Below, in pieces: positions 1-8,490 of a DNA stretch of 64,000 bases. The DNA is taken from contig NZ_MSSW01000030.1 in NCBI RefSeq assembly GCF_002150685.1, positions 1 through 64,000 on the forward strand. Direction: 5' to 3'. The translations under genes and the position numbers were made by a program. The stretch comes from Algoriphagus antarcticus (lineage in GTDB: Bacteria; Bacteroidota; Bacteroidia; Cytophagales; Cyclobacteriaceae). Each line of letters starts with the position of its first letter. Position 1 is the stretch's first letter. The notes beneath the pieces were generated by a model, which worked only from the letters and a program-made list of their open reading frames with translations, ran no database searches and was not told where the DNA came from.

Positions 1-330
1 TCGGATTCTGCAATATTGCCAAAGGCAATTCCCATAAAAGCCCCGAATACAGCGAAGCGAAATTCAGGGTTAGATAGATATAAGATTAGGGGTGCCTAAG
101 GCACGATCAGAAGTAAAGGACAAATCAAGGAATAATTTATCAATTATGGGCTGTTTCACACAACGAAATCCGTATCCCAATTACGATTCCAGCAATCTCA
201 CAACAATCGGATTCTGCAATATTGCCAAAGGCAATTCCCATAAAAGCCCCGAATACAGCGAAGCGAAATTCGGGGTTTTGTCAGACAGGTCTATGATAAA
301 GAGTGCCAAAGGCACGATCTGTATTACAAA
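1..330. repeat. Direct repeat of a hairpin-rich intergenic unit
   Basis: About 70 bases at 1-70 recur at 207-276 with one or two differences. The similarity continues more weakly, because the palindrome GTGCC(T/A)AAGGCAC is found at 92-104 and again at 303-315. Inside each unit are a TTGCC/GGCAA palindrome and an ATTCGGGG/CCCCGAAT stem. This is typical of REP/REPIN-like intergenic repeats. An open frame crosses it, but its composition is simply that of the repeat. Bases 331-488 show only short AT-rich tandem words (TCTAAATACTTG twice) and no gene. Confidence 0.75.
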
Positions 331-488
331 AAGTGTCAAAACTAACTATTTTCTATTGGTCTGTGTTGCACAGAACTCAAAATCAATTCTCTTTAAACTT
401 CACTTTGTCCGATTATTTCTTGGCTCCTGATTCTTGATTCTAAAATCTAAATACTTGATACTAACATCTAAATACTTGCTACTCAAAA

Positions 489-1775
489 TTACCCAAACAG
501 CATCCCTGCTATCGTAGCAGTCATCAGGCAAGCCAACGAAGCTGCTAGTAATGACTTCAATCCTAGCCTACTTAAGTTACCCTGTTGATTTGGAGCGATA
601 ATACTGATTCCCCCTAACTGAATCGCTATCGAACTAAAATTGGAAAATCCGCAAAGCGCATACGTAGCAATCACAATTGATTTGGGACTTAGTGTGCCCA
701 TTTCCTTCATCTCAGAAAGGCTCAAATAAGCCACAAACTCATTGATTACCGTCTTCTGTCCTAGTAAACTACCAACTTGAAGCGTATCCACCCAATCAAC
801 TCCGATCACCCAGGCAAATACCCGGAAGACCTGTCCAAAAAGATATTCCAATGAAAAGCCCTGAAACTGCCCTCCAGTACTGTTCACCACAAATTCATTA
901 AGTCCGGTTAAATCACCTAAGATTCCCATCAAAAGGTAATTGAGAGCTGCTATCACCGCTATAAATGCCAAAAGCATAGCTCCTACGTTAAGCGCCAATT
1001 TCAATCCTTCGGAAGCACCTATTGACATTGCGTCGATCAGGTTGACTCCCATCGCTTCTTCGTTCACTTCGAGCTTCTCCTTCAGTCGCTCTTTTTCCAC
1101 TTCAGGGATAAACATCTTGGACATCACAATAGCTGCAGGTGCATTCATGATGCTAGCTCCAAGTAAATAGGCAGCAAATTTACTTTGCTCCTCCAAACTG
1201 TCTCCACCCAAAAACGCCACATATCCAGCCAAAACTCCACCGGCAATTGTAGCCATTCCACCAGTCATCAAACACATCAGCTCCGACTTACTCATCTGTG
1301 GAATAAAAGGGCGAACAAGCAAAGGAGCTTCTGTCTGTCCTAAAAATATATTTCCTGCAGCGGACAAACTCTCTGGTCCTGAAAGACGCATGGTTCTCGC
1401 CATTACCCAAGCTATTCCGAATACAACCTTCTGAAGAACTCCTAAGTAGTATAATCCAGCGGAAACCGTGGAAAAAAAGATAATAGTGGGAAGCACTTGG
1501 AAAGCGAATATGAAACCAAAACTATCTCCCGCCAAATCTCCAAAAATAAACGCTGCTCCATCGCGACTGAAGCTAAGGAACTTCACAAAGCCTCGACTGA
1601 CCATCGCAAAGCCACTTTCTACAATAGGAACTTGTGTGATTAAAAACCCGAACACGAGCTGTAACAAAATTCCAATTCCAACTAATCTCCAGTCAATTCT
1701 CTTCTTGTTGCTTGAAAAGACAAAAGCCACCAAAACGATGACGGCTAGACCAAAGACTCCTCTTAAATAATCCAT
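489..1775 (-). CDS. NupC-type concentrative nucleoside transporter
   Basis: A 428-aa integral membrane protein of the concentrative nucleoside transporter (CNT) family, which imports nucleosides with H+ or Na+ across the inner membrane. The family's diagnostic motifs are visible: GQTEAPLLVRP at residues 146-156, NEFVAY at about 345-350, and TYALCGFSN at about 371, the last two in the C-terminal transport core. Length matches bacterial NupC proteins (about 400-430 aa). The gene lies downstream of the etfBA-nuclease genes on the same strand but is separated from them by a terminator and a 425-bp repeat-bearing gap, so it is probably transcribed alone. The coupling ion and the nucleoside preference cannot be read from the sequence. 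Confidence 0.93.
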   Translation of the reverse strand: MDYLRGVFGLAVIVLVAFVFSSNKKRIDWRLVGIGILLQLVFGFLITQVPIVESGFAMVSRGFVKFLSFSRDGAAFIFGDLAGDSFGFIFAFQVLPTIIFFSTVSAGLYYLGVLQKVVFGIAWVMARTMRLSGPESLSAAGNIFLGQTEAPLLVRPFIPQMSKSELMCLMTGGMATIAGGVLAGYVAFLGGDSLEEQSKFAAYLLGASIMNAPAAIVMSKMFIPEVEKERLKEKLEVNEEAMGVNLIDAMSIGASEGLKLALNVGAMLLAFIAVIAALNYLLMGILGDLTGLNEFVVNSTGGQFQGFSLEYLFGQVFRVFAWVIGVDWVDTLQVGSLLGQKTVINEFVAYLSLSEMKEMGTLSPKSIVIATYALCGFSNFSSIAIQLGGISIIAPNQQGNLSRLGLKSLLAASLACLMTATIAGMLFG

Positions 1776-2168
1776 TCAATAATTAGTGCGAATAAAACCT
1801 AAAAATAAGGAACGCATCTCATAAAACAAGTATGAATTAAGCCTGATGAAAGTTAAAGGTAATAGGTGACTGTCGATTTGATGTGAAAAGTAGAAAGTGA
1901 TCAATCATCAGAGTTCAGTCGCAGTCGCGGTTGTCCCTTTAGGGACTTGCTATGGGTAGAATAATTGACAATTATAAGCCAGCCGTGCCTTTAGGTACGT
2001 TTGATGGATTCCAAATTTTATATAGCGCTGTACAGCATATGAAACATCTCAAAATTAAGGCTATCCATAGTTAGCCCAGCTGGGGATAGCAGTTCCAGAT
2101 AGGTAAACTTTTGACTAAAATATTAAAAATATGCAATTATGCCCTCCGCGGTAAAAAAAAACATAAAA
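1776..2168. repeat. Intergenic gap with REP-like palindromes
   Basis: No credible gene is seen. The gap contains a perfect palindrome GTCCCTTTAGGGAC at 1933-1946, an imperfect GTGCCTTTAGGTAC near 1985, and a GGCTATCC/GGGATAGC inverted pair at about 2061-2092. The arrangement of a head palindrome, a spacer with TATGGGTAG and a tail palindrome resembles REPIN elements. It is related in style, not in exact sequence, to the repeats at 1-330 and 41113-41196. Confidence 0.5.
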
Positions 2169-2192
2169 AAAGCCCGAGTCAGATCGGGCTTT
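2169..2192 (-). terminator. Terminator of the etfBA-nuclease operon
   Basis: A stem AAAGCCCGA/TCGGGCTTT closes a six-base loop (GTCAGA). It lies eight bases beyond the stop codon of the nuclease-like gene, and on the minus strand it is followed by a T-rich run. It is a standard intrinsic terminator. Confidence 0.85.
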
Positions 2193-2200
2193 ATATTGTA

Positions 2201-2797
2201 TCAGTTTCTTTTGTTGATTTCATCTCGAATCCGAGCCGCTCGCTCATAATCCTCATTATTAATCGCTTTATCAAGCATCTGGTTAAGCTTGTCCAAGCTA
2301 AAATCCTTCAAAGAAGGCTCCTTTTGGGTTGTAAACTTTTGAGTGGAAGATTTAGGCTCCTTCTGATCATCCTTCTTTTCTACTTCATAATGCTCTACTG
2401 CCCCTTCGGACATCGCTTTTTCAGTACAAAATACAGGACTTCCAAATCGTATCGCAATCGCTATGGCATCTGAAGGTCGTGCATCCACATCAGATTCTTT
2501 TTGAGAGCTTTTACATTGAATTTTAGCATAATAGACTCCTTCCTTCATATCTGTAATTACGATTCTTTCGATATCAAAATTGAACCCAGAGGCAAATGAC
2601 TTAAACAAATCATGCGTCATGGGACGATTAGGAACAATTTTTTCGATTTCTAAAGCTATCGCCTGAGCTTCAAACATACCGATCACTATCGGCAAACGTC
2701 TAGCTCCACCCACCTCTCCCAAGACCAAGGTAAATGACCCTGACTGGGAGTGATTAGACGAAAGTCCCAAAATCTCAAGTTCTATGAGTTTTTCCAC
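2201..2797 (-). CDS. Bifunctional nuclease (DUF151) protein with C-terminal UVR motif
   Basis: A 198-aa protein. Residues 1 to about 135 form the DUF151/bifunctional nuclease domain, recognisable by GEVGGARRLPIVIGMFEA and by RPSDAIAIAIR near residue 113. Residues about 168-197 form a UVR motif (AINNEDYERAARIRDEI), a helical hairpin known from UvrB/UvrC contacts. A Lys/Glu/Ser-rich linker joins them. Family members have reported RNase and DNase activity, but the cellular role is unclear. The start appears to be GTG, since no ATG lies nearby, six bases after the etfA stop. It is therefore the third gene of an etfB-etfA-nuclease transcription unit. Why a nuclease-like protein travels with ETF genes is not evident. 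Confidence 0.85.
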   Translation of the reverse strand: MEKLIELEILGLSSNHSQSGSFTLVLGEVGGARRLPIVIGMFEAQAIALEIEKIVPNRPMTHDLFKSFASGFNFDIERIVITDMKEGVYYAKIQCKSSQKESDVDARPSDAIAIAIRFGSPVFCTEKAMSEGAVEHYEVEKKDDQKEPKSSTQKFTTQKEPSLKDFSLDKLNQMLDKAINNEDYERAARIRDEINKRN

Positions 2798-2803
2798 AAA
2801 AAT

Positions 2804-3772
2804 TTATAATTCAGCTTTTAATGCTTCGTTTAGTTTTGGTACAACCTCAAAAGCATCGCCCACAATTCCGTAATCCGCGGCTTTGAAAAAAGGCGCATCT
2901 GGATCTTTATTGATCACTACGATACACTTTGAAGAGTTGACCCCTGCAAGATGTTGAATAGCTCCTGAAATTCCTATCGCTATATATAAAGTAGGCGCGA
3001 CTTTTATACCTGTTTGACCTACATGCTCATGATGTCCTCTCCATCCAAGATCAGAAACCGGTTTAGAGCATGCAGTAGCAGCACCGAGAATTTTAGCCAT
3101 TTCCTCTACCATACCCCAGTTTTCCGGGCCTTTCAAGCCTCTTCCGCCTGATACCACAATATCGGCTTCTGGAAGTAAGACATCTCCAGTCGCACGCTCA
3201 GTAGATGTGATTTTTGAGGCAAAATCTGCATCATCAAGAGCAACATCGAAACTTTCTACCTGTGCATCAGCTCCTTCCTGCTTTAAATCAATTGCGTTTT
3301 TCTTGATTGCAAGGATTTTATTCTCAGTCGTTACTGTCGTTTCCGCAAAAGCTTTTCCAGTATAAATACTTCTCTTTACAATGTATCCTGAATCAGTTTT
3401 CGGCAATTCTACCACGTTGGAAACCAACCCAGCATTCAGTTTGATCGCTAGTCTCGCGGCCACCGCATCTCCTAAAGATGATTTCGCCAATACCAATGTC
3501 TTAGCTCCTATGAAATTAAAAGCTTGAGCAACTGCCGAAGCATGTGCTTGTATCACTCCTGAATCCAACTTACTGTCGGCGCCATGAAGTACTTTCGCCG
3601 CTCCTGCTTTTCCGATTGCAGCCAATTCCTCGTTACCGATGGTGCCAAGAGCTACTGCTACTATATCTCCTTCACCAGTTTGTTCGGCTAATGCATTTGC
3701 AAAGGTAACCGCCTCAAGACTGGTCTTTTTTACCTTACCCTCGGCTTGTTCTATATATACTAATATTGACAT
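2804..3772 (-). CDS. etfA: Electron transfer flavoprotein alpha subunit
   Basis: A 322-aa ETF alpha subunit. It binds FAD and, with EtfB, carries electrons from acyl-CoA and other flavin dehydrogenases to ETF:quinone oxidoreductase in the cytoplasm. The C-terminal FAD domain is clear: SGGRGLKGPENW at about 209-220, SKPVSDLGWRGHHEHVGQTG, and the family signature around LYIAIGISGAIQHLAG. The N-terminal half is the usual divergent ETF domain. The gene begins 35 bases after etfB and is followed six bases later by the DUF151 gene, so the three are probably co-transcribed. Confidence 0.96.
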   Translation of the reverse strand: MSILVYIEQAEGKVKKTSLEAVTFANALAEQTGEGDIVAVALGTIGNEELAAIGKAGAAKVLHGADSKLDSGVIQAHASAVAQAFNFIGAKTLVLAKSSLGDAVAARLAIKLNAGLVSNVVELPKTDSGYIVKRSIYTGKAFAETTVTTENKILAIKKNAIDLKQEGADAQVESFDVALDDADFASKITSTERATGDVLLPEADIVVSGGRGLKGPENWGMVEEMAKILGAATACSKPVSDLGWRGHHEHVGQTGIKVAPTLYIAIGISGAIQHLAGVNSSKCIVVINKDPDAPFFKAADYGIVGDAFEVVPKLNEALKAEL

Positions 3773-3807
3773 GATGTCTTAATTTATAATAAGTTATGGG
3801 TTTATGA

Positions 3808-4545
3808 TTAAAGTACTTTTGCTTCATTTTTCAAAAGCTTTACCAGCTCAGCTACATTATCCTTATCTACCAGTTTCACTGCACCTTTAGCCGGAGGAAG
3901 TTCATATTTGCTTGCTTCAGCTTGAGTTTCCTGAGAAATAGGCTCAACTACATTGAGTGGCTTAGTTCTCGCAGACATGATTCCGCGCATATTCGGGATT
4001 TTCCATTCTGCAATCGGTTCCTGGCACCCAGCAATCAGCGGAAGACTCGCTTCCAGCATTTCTTTACCACCTTCGATTTCTCTTGCCATTTTCACAGTAG
4101 ATCCGTCTACATCCAATTTCATCACTGGAGAAAATGAAGGCATGCCGAGCAATTCTCCAACCATACCGTGAACCATTCCTCCATTGAAATCAATGGATTC
4201 TCTACCCATCAAAATCAAATCATATTCACCTTCTTTTGCATAATGTGCAATTTGCTGCGCTACGAAATAAGAGTCCTTTGGAGCTGAATTCACTCGAATA
4301 GCGTCATCAGCGCCTATTGCAAGGGCTTTTCTCAAAGTTGGGTCGGAATCCGCCTCTCCTACATTCAAAACAGTTAACTTTCCACTCGCCTCATCTCTAA
4401 GTTCAACAGCACGGGCCAAGGCATAATCATCGTAAGGGCCAATAATGTATTGAACTCCTGTAGAATCGAACTTGGTATTGTCGGCTGTAAACTGAATCTT
4501 GGAGGTAGTATCGGGTACGTGGGTGATACAAACAAGAATCTTCAT
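3808..4545 (-). CDS. etfB: Electron transfer flavoprotein beta subunit
   Basis: A 245-aa ETF beta subunit, partner of the following etfA. It carries the AMP-binding fold with the family's nucleotide-binding stretch (GRESIDFNGGMVHGMVGELL) and the segment IPNMRGIMSARTKPL, which corresponds to the beta-subunit signature and recognition loop. The start is ATG at 4545, and the gene is first in its operon. The 71-bp gap to the divergent small TPR-like gene must hold both promoters, but I see no good TAnnTTTG box in it. Confidence 0.96.
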   Translation of the reverse strand: MKILVCITHVPDTTSKIQFTADNTKFDSTGVQYIIGPYDDYALARAVELRDEASGKLTVLNVGEADSDPTLRKALAIGADDAIRVNSAPKDSYFVAQQIAHYAKEGEYDLILMGRESIDFNGGMVHGMVGELLGMPSFSPVMKLDVDGSTVKMAREIEGGKEMLEASLPLIAGCQEPIAEWKIPNMRGIMSARTKPLNVVEPISQETQAEASKYELPPAKGAVKLVDKDNVAELVKLLKNEAKVL

Positions 4546-4619
4546 TGGTTTAGAATTAGATTAGTTTAGATTTATTTCTCGTGAAATTAACAGTAAGCAC
4601 TTAATTAAAAAAACTATTG

Positions 4620-4952
4620 ATGACCAATCTGGACAGGATACAACTACTCAGACAATTTACCGAAGAAGAACCCGATAATCCCTTCAACTGGTATGCCCTC
4701 GCGATTGAATTCCGAGAAACGGATCAAGAAGAGGCATATACCCTCTTTGCTAAGTTGCTTACTGATCATCCAACTTACCTTGCAACATACTTTCCTGCTG
4801 CCCACCTTTATGCAGAAATGGGGGAAATAGACCAATCCAAAGTGATTTTTGAAAATGGCATCGCTCTGGCGCTTGAACAAAAGAATGTGAAAGCTCTGCA
4901 AGAACTTCAGAATGCCTACCAGAATTTTCTCTTTGAGAATGATTTGAATTGA
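4620..4952 (+). CDS. Small TPR-like protein
   Basis: A soluble helical protein of 110 aa from the ATG at 4620; a TTG one codon upstream is less likely. The sequence reads as two to three tetratricopeptide-type helix pairs: NPFNWYALAIEF...EEAYTLFAKLLTDHP, then YLATYFPAAHLYAEMGEIDQ...IFENGIALA. Such scaffolds usually mediate protein contacts. It has no signal peptide. It is divergent from etfB, and 112 bases separate it from the next gene. No specific function can be assigned. Confidence 0.75.
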   Translation: MTNLDRIQLLRQFTEEEPDNPFNWYALAIEFRETDQEEAYTLFAKLLTDHPTYLATYFPAAHLYAEMGEIDQSKVIFENGIALALEQKNVKALQELQNAYQNFLFENDLN

Positions 4953-5064
4953 ACAGCGTGACTATTGGTAAATAGAGAACTAAAATCATCTAAAGCATAC
5001 TTATTCCTTGATGTTATTCTTAATTTTATATGATCTATATCAAAATATTTAATTCCTCAATCCG

Positions 5065-5550
5065 ATGATCACCCAAAAAGAAATGCTGGCTCATTTTCTT
5101 CCTCTTTTGGAAAAAAGCGGCAAGCGATACAAAAAGAAAAGTATGGTTCGTGCCAAAAAAGCTCAGCCGGGACAATTGGTGGTGACTAAGACGTCTGATG
5201 GGGATGAGACAAAAAACACCGCTGAATCAGGAGATTGGTTGGTTGAAAATCAAACGAGTACCAATGAATTGTATTTGGTGAAAGCAGAGACTTTCTCTAA
5301 AAAATACACGCTGGTTCAAGCATTGGAAAAAGGCTGGGGATCCTATCAGCCAAAAGGTGAAATATTAGGAATCATGGTAACTGAGAACCATTTTGAAGAT
5401 TTGGGTGCTTCAAAAGTTCTAAATTTCCAGGCACCTTGGAAGGACAGCATGATTGCCAAGCCTGGAGATATGCTCGTTGTGCCTCCAGAAAAAGATGAGA
5501 TCTACAGAATAGCTAAAAAAGAGTTTGGCGAAACTTATGAGGAAATTTAA
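5065..5550 (+). CDS. Conserved hypothetical protein with duplicated GDxLV half-motif
   Basis: A 161-aa cytosolic protein with a Lys-rich N-terminus (KSGKRYKKKSMVRAKKAQPG). Two related segments can be seen: SGDWLVENQ...ELYLVKAETFSKKYT at about residues 57-84 and PGDMLVVPPEKDEIYRIAKKEFGETYE at about 131-159. The pattern GDxLV, then a Tyr-Val/Ile strand, then K-x-E-x-F-x-x-x-Y, resembles PGDYG-type domains of unknown function. I do not recognise it further. It stands alone and converges on the oxidoreductase gene with only 14 bases between their stops. Confidence 0.75.
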   Translation: MITQKEMLAHFLPLLEKSGKRYKKKSMVRAKKAQPGQLVVTKTSDGDETKNTAESGDWLVENQTSTNELYLVKAETFSKKYTLVQALEKGWGSYQPKGEILGIMVTENHFEDLGASKVLNFQAPWKDSMIAKPGDMLVVPPEKDEIYRIAKKEFGETYEEI

Positions 5551-5564
5551 TCCGTAATGTGGGT

Positions 5565-6563
5565 TTAAGGAACCAACACAATCTTACCTGTCTGCTTCCC
5601 ATCTCGCATTCTGTCAAAGGCTTTTTCAGCCTCATCAAATTTGAAAACCTGATCTATAATCGGATGGATTTTCTTTTCGCAGACCAAGGAAATCATATTC
5701 TTGAAGTCCAGATCAGAGCCCATAGTTGTTCCCATGATTTTCAACTGATTCCAAAAAATTTTCCTTGCTTCTATTTTACCGGGATTTCCCAGAGTCGCTC
5801 CGTAGAAAACAATTTTCCCTCCAGGTTTTGTTACTTGAATTAAGTGATTCAGGGTGTCACCAACCACACCATCAATAATCACATCAAAGCCATCTGTATC
5901 TGCCAGCGCTTTTGATATCCAATTGTGATCCATGTAATTAAAAGTAAAATCAACTCCAAGTGCTTTTGCTCTTGCCAATTTCTCCGGGCTGCTGCTACTT
6001 GTGGACACTTTGGCACCAAGCGCAATTCCAAATTGCACTGCAAATTGAGCTACGCCTCCACCAAACCCTGTGACTAACAGGCTGTCTCCTGGCTGGATAT
6101 TTCCCTGATAAGTGACTGCTCGAAAAGCCGTCAATCCAGCAAGTGGCAGTGCTCCTGCTTCTTCCCAAGTCAAATGCGAAGGTTTTTCATACAGACGATC
6201 CACAGGAACTATCACTGACTCAGCGAGTGTACCATTTCTGGGCATTCCGAGAATCTCAAAAGAAGAACTTTGCACTTTCTGGTTTTCTCCCCAGTTAAGC
6301 GCAGGATTGATGATCACTTCCTTTTGCAACCAGTCATAATCCACACCCTCTCCTATTTCTGTGACAATCCCAGCTCCATCAGATCCAAGAACGACTCCAT
6401 CCTTAATGTTGGGATACAAACCTTTTCTGCACCATTCGTCACGATGATTCAATGCAGCTGCCTTTATCAATACCCGTACTTCTCCCGGTAGCAAATTTCT
6501 TGTCTGAATATCGGTTAGAAGTAGTTTGGATTCCTGCTTGCTATCTAGTGTAATTGCTTTCAT
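5565..6563 (-). CDS. Zinc-type alcohol dehydrogenase-like/quinone oxidoreductase (MDR family)
   Basis: A 332-aa medium-chain dehydrogenase/reductase. The N-terminal GroES-like domain (AAALNHRDEWCRKGLYP, GSDGAGIV) and the Rossmann nucleotide-binding motif GFGGGVAQFAVQFG at about 167-180 are clear. SSSSPEKLARAKALG follows, which suggests NADPH preference as in quinone oxidoreductases. The structural zinc cysteine cluster of classical alcohol dehydrogenases is absent. The gene starts nine bases after the dnaB stop on the same strand, so it is probably co-transcribed with dnaB. Substrate unknown. Confidence 0.88.
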   Translation of the reverse strand: MKAITLDSKQESKLLLTDIQTRNLLPGEVRVLIKAAALNHRDEWCRKGLYPNIKDGVVLGSDGAGIVTEIGEGVDYDWLQKEVIINPALNWGENQKVQSSSFEILGMPRNGTLAESVIVPVDRLYEKPSHLTWEEAGALPLAGLTAFRAVTYQGNIQPGDSLLVTGFGGGVAQFAVQFGIALGAKVSTSSSSPEKLARAKALGVDFTFNYMDHNWISKALADTDGFDVIIDGVVGDTLNHLIQVTKPGGKIVFYGATLGNPGKIEARKIFWNQLKIMGTTMGSDLDFKNMISLVCEKKIHPIIDQVFKFDEAEKAFDRMRDGKQTGKIVLVP

Positions 6564-6572
6564 GTCAAAAAA

Positions 6573-8153
6573 TTAAAATGCGTCTTCTGAATTATTTCTA
6601 TTTAATAAATCGTCTCCATCATCGCTGTTGGCTTTGCTTTGAAGTTTGATAGTGTTACCAGAATCAAACTCAGAAACTCCGCTCGACTGAGCTGCGAATG
6701 TCGGTCTGTAAACCGCATTTCCACCTTGAGGATCCTGCATATTTCCAAAACCATCCAAATCCTGAAACTTGGTATATCTACCGATAAAGCGAAGCTTCAC
6801 ACTATCCAAAGATCCATTTCTGTGCTTCGCAATGATCACTTCTCCCACGCCTTGAGTAGAATTGCCATCCTCATCTTCAGTGATTCCATAATATTCCGGA
6901 CGATAAAGGAACATGACCATATCGGCATCCTGCTCGATGGCTCCAGATTCCCTCAAATCCGAAAGTTGTGGTCGCTTATCTCCTCCTCTAGTCTCCACCG
7001 CTCTGGAAAGCTGAGAAAGCGCAATCACGGGTACTTCAAGTTCCTTGGCGATTTTTTTCAATGCCCTGGAAATACTCGCAATTTCCTGTTCACGGTTTCC
7101 TCCAAATCCACCTTTGGTGTCACCAGACATCAACTGCAAGTAATCAATTACGATCATCTGAATATCGTGCTGAGCCTTCAGTTTTCTGCATTTTGCCCGA
7201 AGCTCCAGAATAGAAAGTGCTGGCGTATCATCTACGAAAAGCGGTGCTTTAGAAAGTTTGGCAGTCTTATGAACCAACTGAGCCCATTCGTGCTCTGCTA
7301 AAGTGCCTTTTTTGATTTTCTCAGAATCAAGCTCAGCTTCCGACGAAATCAAACGATTTACCAACTGAATGGAGGACATCTCCAAAGAGAAAATGGCTAC
7401 TGGGCGATTGTGATCTACGGCAGCATTTCTCAATACCGAAAGAACGAAGGCTGTTTTCCCCATCGCGGGACGTGCTGCAATAATTACCAAATCTGACTTT
7501 TGCCAACCAGCTGTCACACGATCCAACGCGGTCAAGCCAGAAGGAACACCAGTAAGACCATCTTTTTGACCTTTTCTAGCCTCCAATTCTATAATAGCCT
7601 CACGCATGATGGACTTCATATCGGAGTAATTCTTACGGATATTCTTTTCAGATATCTCAAAAAGATTCTGCTCCATCTTATCCAGCAACTCAAACACATC
7701 AGTGGTCTCCTCGTACGCATCACGCTGTATGTCCGAAGCGATTCTGATCATCTCACGCTTAATGGATTGCTCTGTGATGATCCTGGCGTGGTATTCAATA
7801 TTAGCCGCAGAAGCGACTTTGGAAGTAAGTTCGGTCACGTAGAAAGCTCCTCCCGCAATTTCCAACGCACCGTTTTTGCGCAATTGAGAAGTTACCGTAA
7901 GCAAGTCAATTGGCTGACTTTCTGTAAAAAGATCAAGAATAGCCTGAAAAATCACCTGATGTGAATCCTTGTAAAAACTCTCCACTTTCAGAATATCAAT
8001 CACGTTAGTAAGTGCATCCTTCTCCAGCATCAAGGCACCAAGGACAGCTTCCTCAAGCTCAATGGCTTGAGGCGGAACTTTACCAAGCATGTTGGTATTT
8101 TGCTGAATGGGTTTATTGCGGGTGATACGTGGATTGCTACTTTTCTCGTTCAT
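6573..8153 (-). CDS. dnaB: Replicative DNA helicase DnaB
   Basis: A 526-aa protein from the ATG at 8153. The open frame extends 25 codons further upstream, but that extension does not look like DnaB. The N-terminal DnaB domain (PPQAIELEEAVLGALML, residues 27-43) is followed by the RecA-like ATPase with Walker A RPAMGKTA at 228-235, Walker B region MIVIDYLQLMSG, and the DLRESGAIEQDAD motif. It unwinds DNA ahead of the replisome as a hexamer. The C-terminal 60 residues are low-complexity and variable, as usual in Bacteroidota. No intein is present. The oxidoreductase gene follows directly. Confidence 0.97.
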   Translation of the reverse strand: MNEKSSNPRITRNKPIQQNTNMLGKVPPQAIELEEAVLGALMLEKDALTNVIDILKVESFYKDSHQVIFQAILDLFTESQPIDLLTVTSQLRKNGALEIAGGAFYVTELTSKVASAANIEYHARIITEQSIKREMIRIASDIQRDAYEETTDVFELLDKMEQNLFEISEKNIRKNYSDMKSIMREAIIELEARKGQKDGLTGVPSGLTALDRVTAGWQKSDLVIIAARPAMGKTAFVLSVLRNAAVDHNRPVAIFSLEMSSIQLVNRLISSEAELDSEKIKKGTLAEHEWAQLVHKTAKLSKAPLFVDDTPALSILELRAKCRKLKAQHDIQMIVIDYLQLMSGDTKGGFGGNREQEIASISRALKKIAKELEVPVIALSQLSRAVETRGGDKRPQLSDLRESGAIEQDADMVMFLYRPEYYGITEDEDGNSTQGVGEVIIAKHRNGSLDSVKLRFIGRYTKFQDLDGFGNMQDPQGGNAVYRPTFAAQSSGVSEFDSGNTIKLQSKANSDDGDDLLNRNNSEDAF

Positions 8154-8452
8154 AGAACAAATGTATTGGGAAAAAGGCAAGAGTTTTAAACAACTTCTGC
8201 CAGAGTTATCAACAGTGCGAGGTCTCAATAATCAAGCCCTAAAAGGGAAATTATTTATAAAAAATGGCATTTCTTTATCCTTAAAACACGCAGCAAAACG
8301 TGGCCAGTCAAAATACCTCATTAGCTCAGAAAGTTAGATATTAAGGATTTTGAAACGTAAATTAGCTTTTGCAAGAAAATGTAAATTGTACCACTCAGAG
8401 AAAATGTTTTGAATTAGAATTGCCAGTCTCCTGAGCAGCCAATAATTATTTT

Positions 8453-8460
8453 TAAGTTTG
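8453..8460 (+). promoter_or_regulatory. Putative -7 box upstream of the murein ligase gene
   Basis: TAAGTTTG fits the Bacteroidota -7 consensus TAnnTTTG. Transcription would start near 8467, about 24 bases before the ATG at 8491. No good -33 TTTG is seen at the right distance. The rest of the 337-bp gap from 8154 to 8490 shows nothing else that I can name. Confidence 0.4.
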
Positions 8461-8490
8461 GTGTAGATTTCCAACCTATTATTTTTCCCA

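Noticed and set aside
92..430. 112-aa plus-strand frame at the left edge
   Set aside because: It is entirely within the direct repeat, and the protein shows no domain.
8158..8165. TACATTTG (minus strand) as the dnaB promoter
   Set aside because: It is four bases from the ATG with no -33 partner at a suitable distance.
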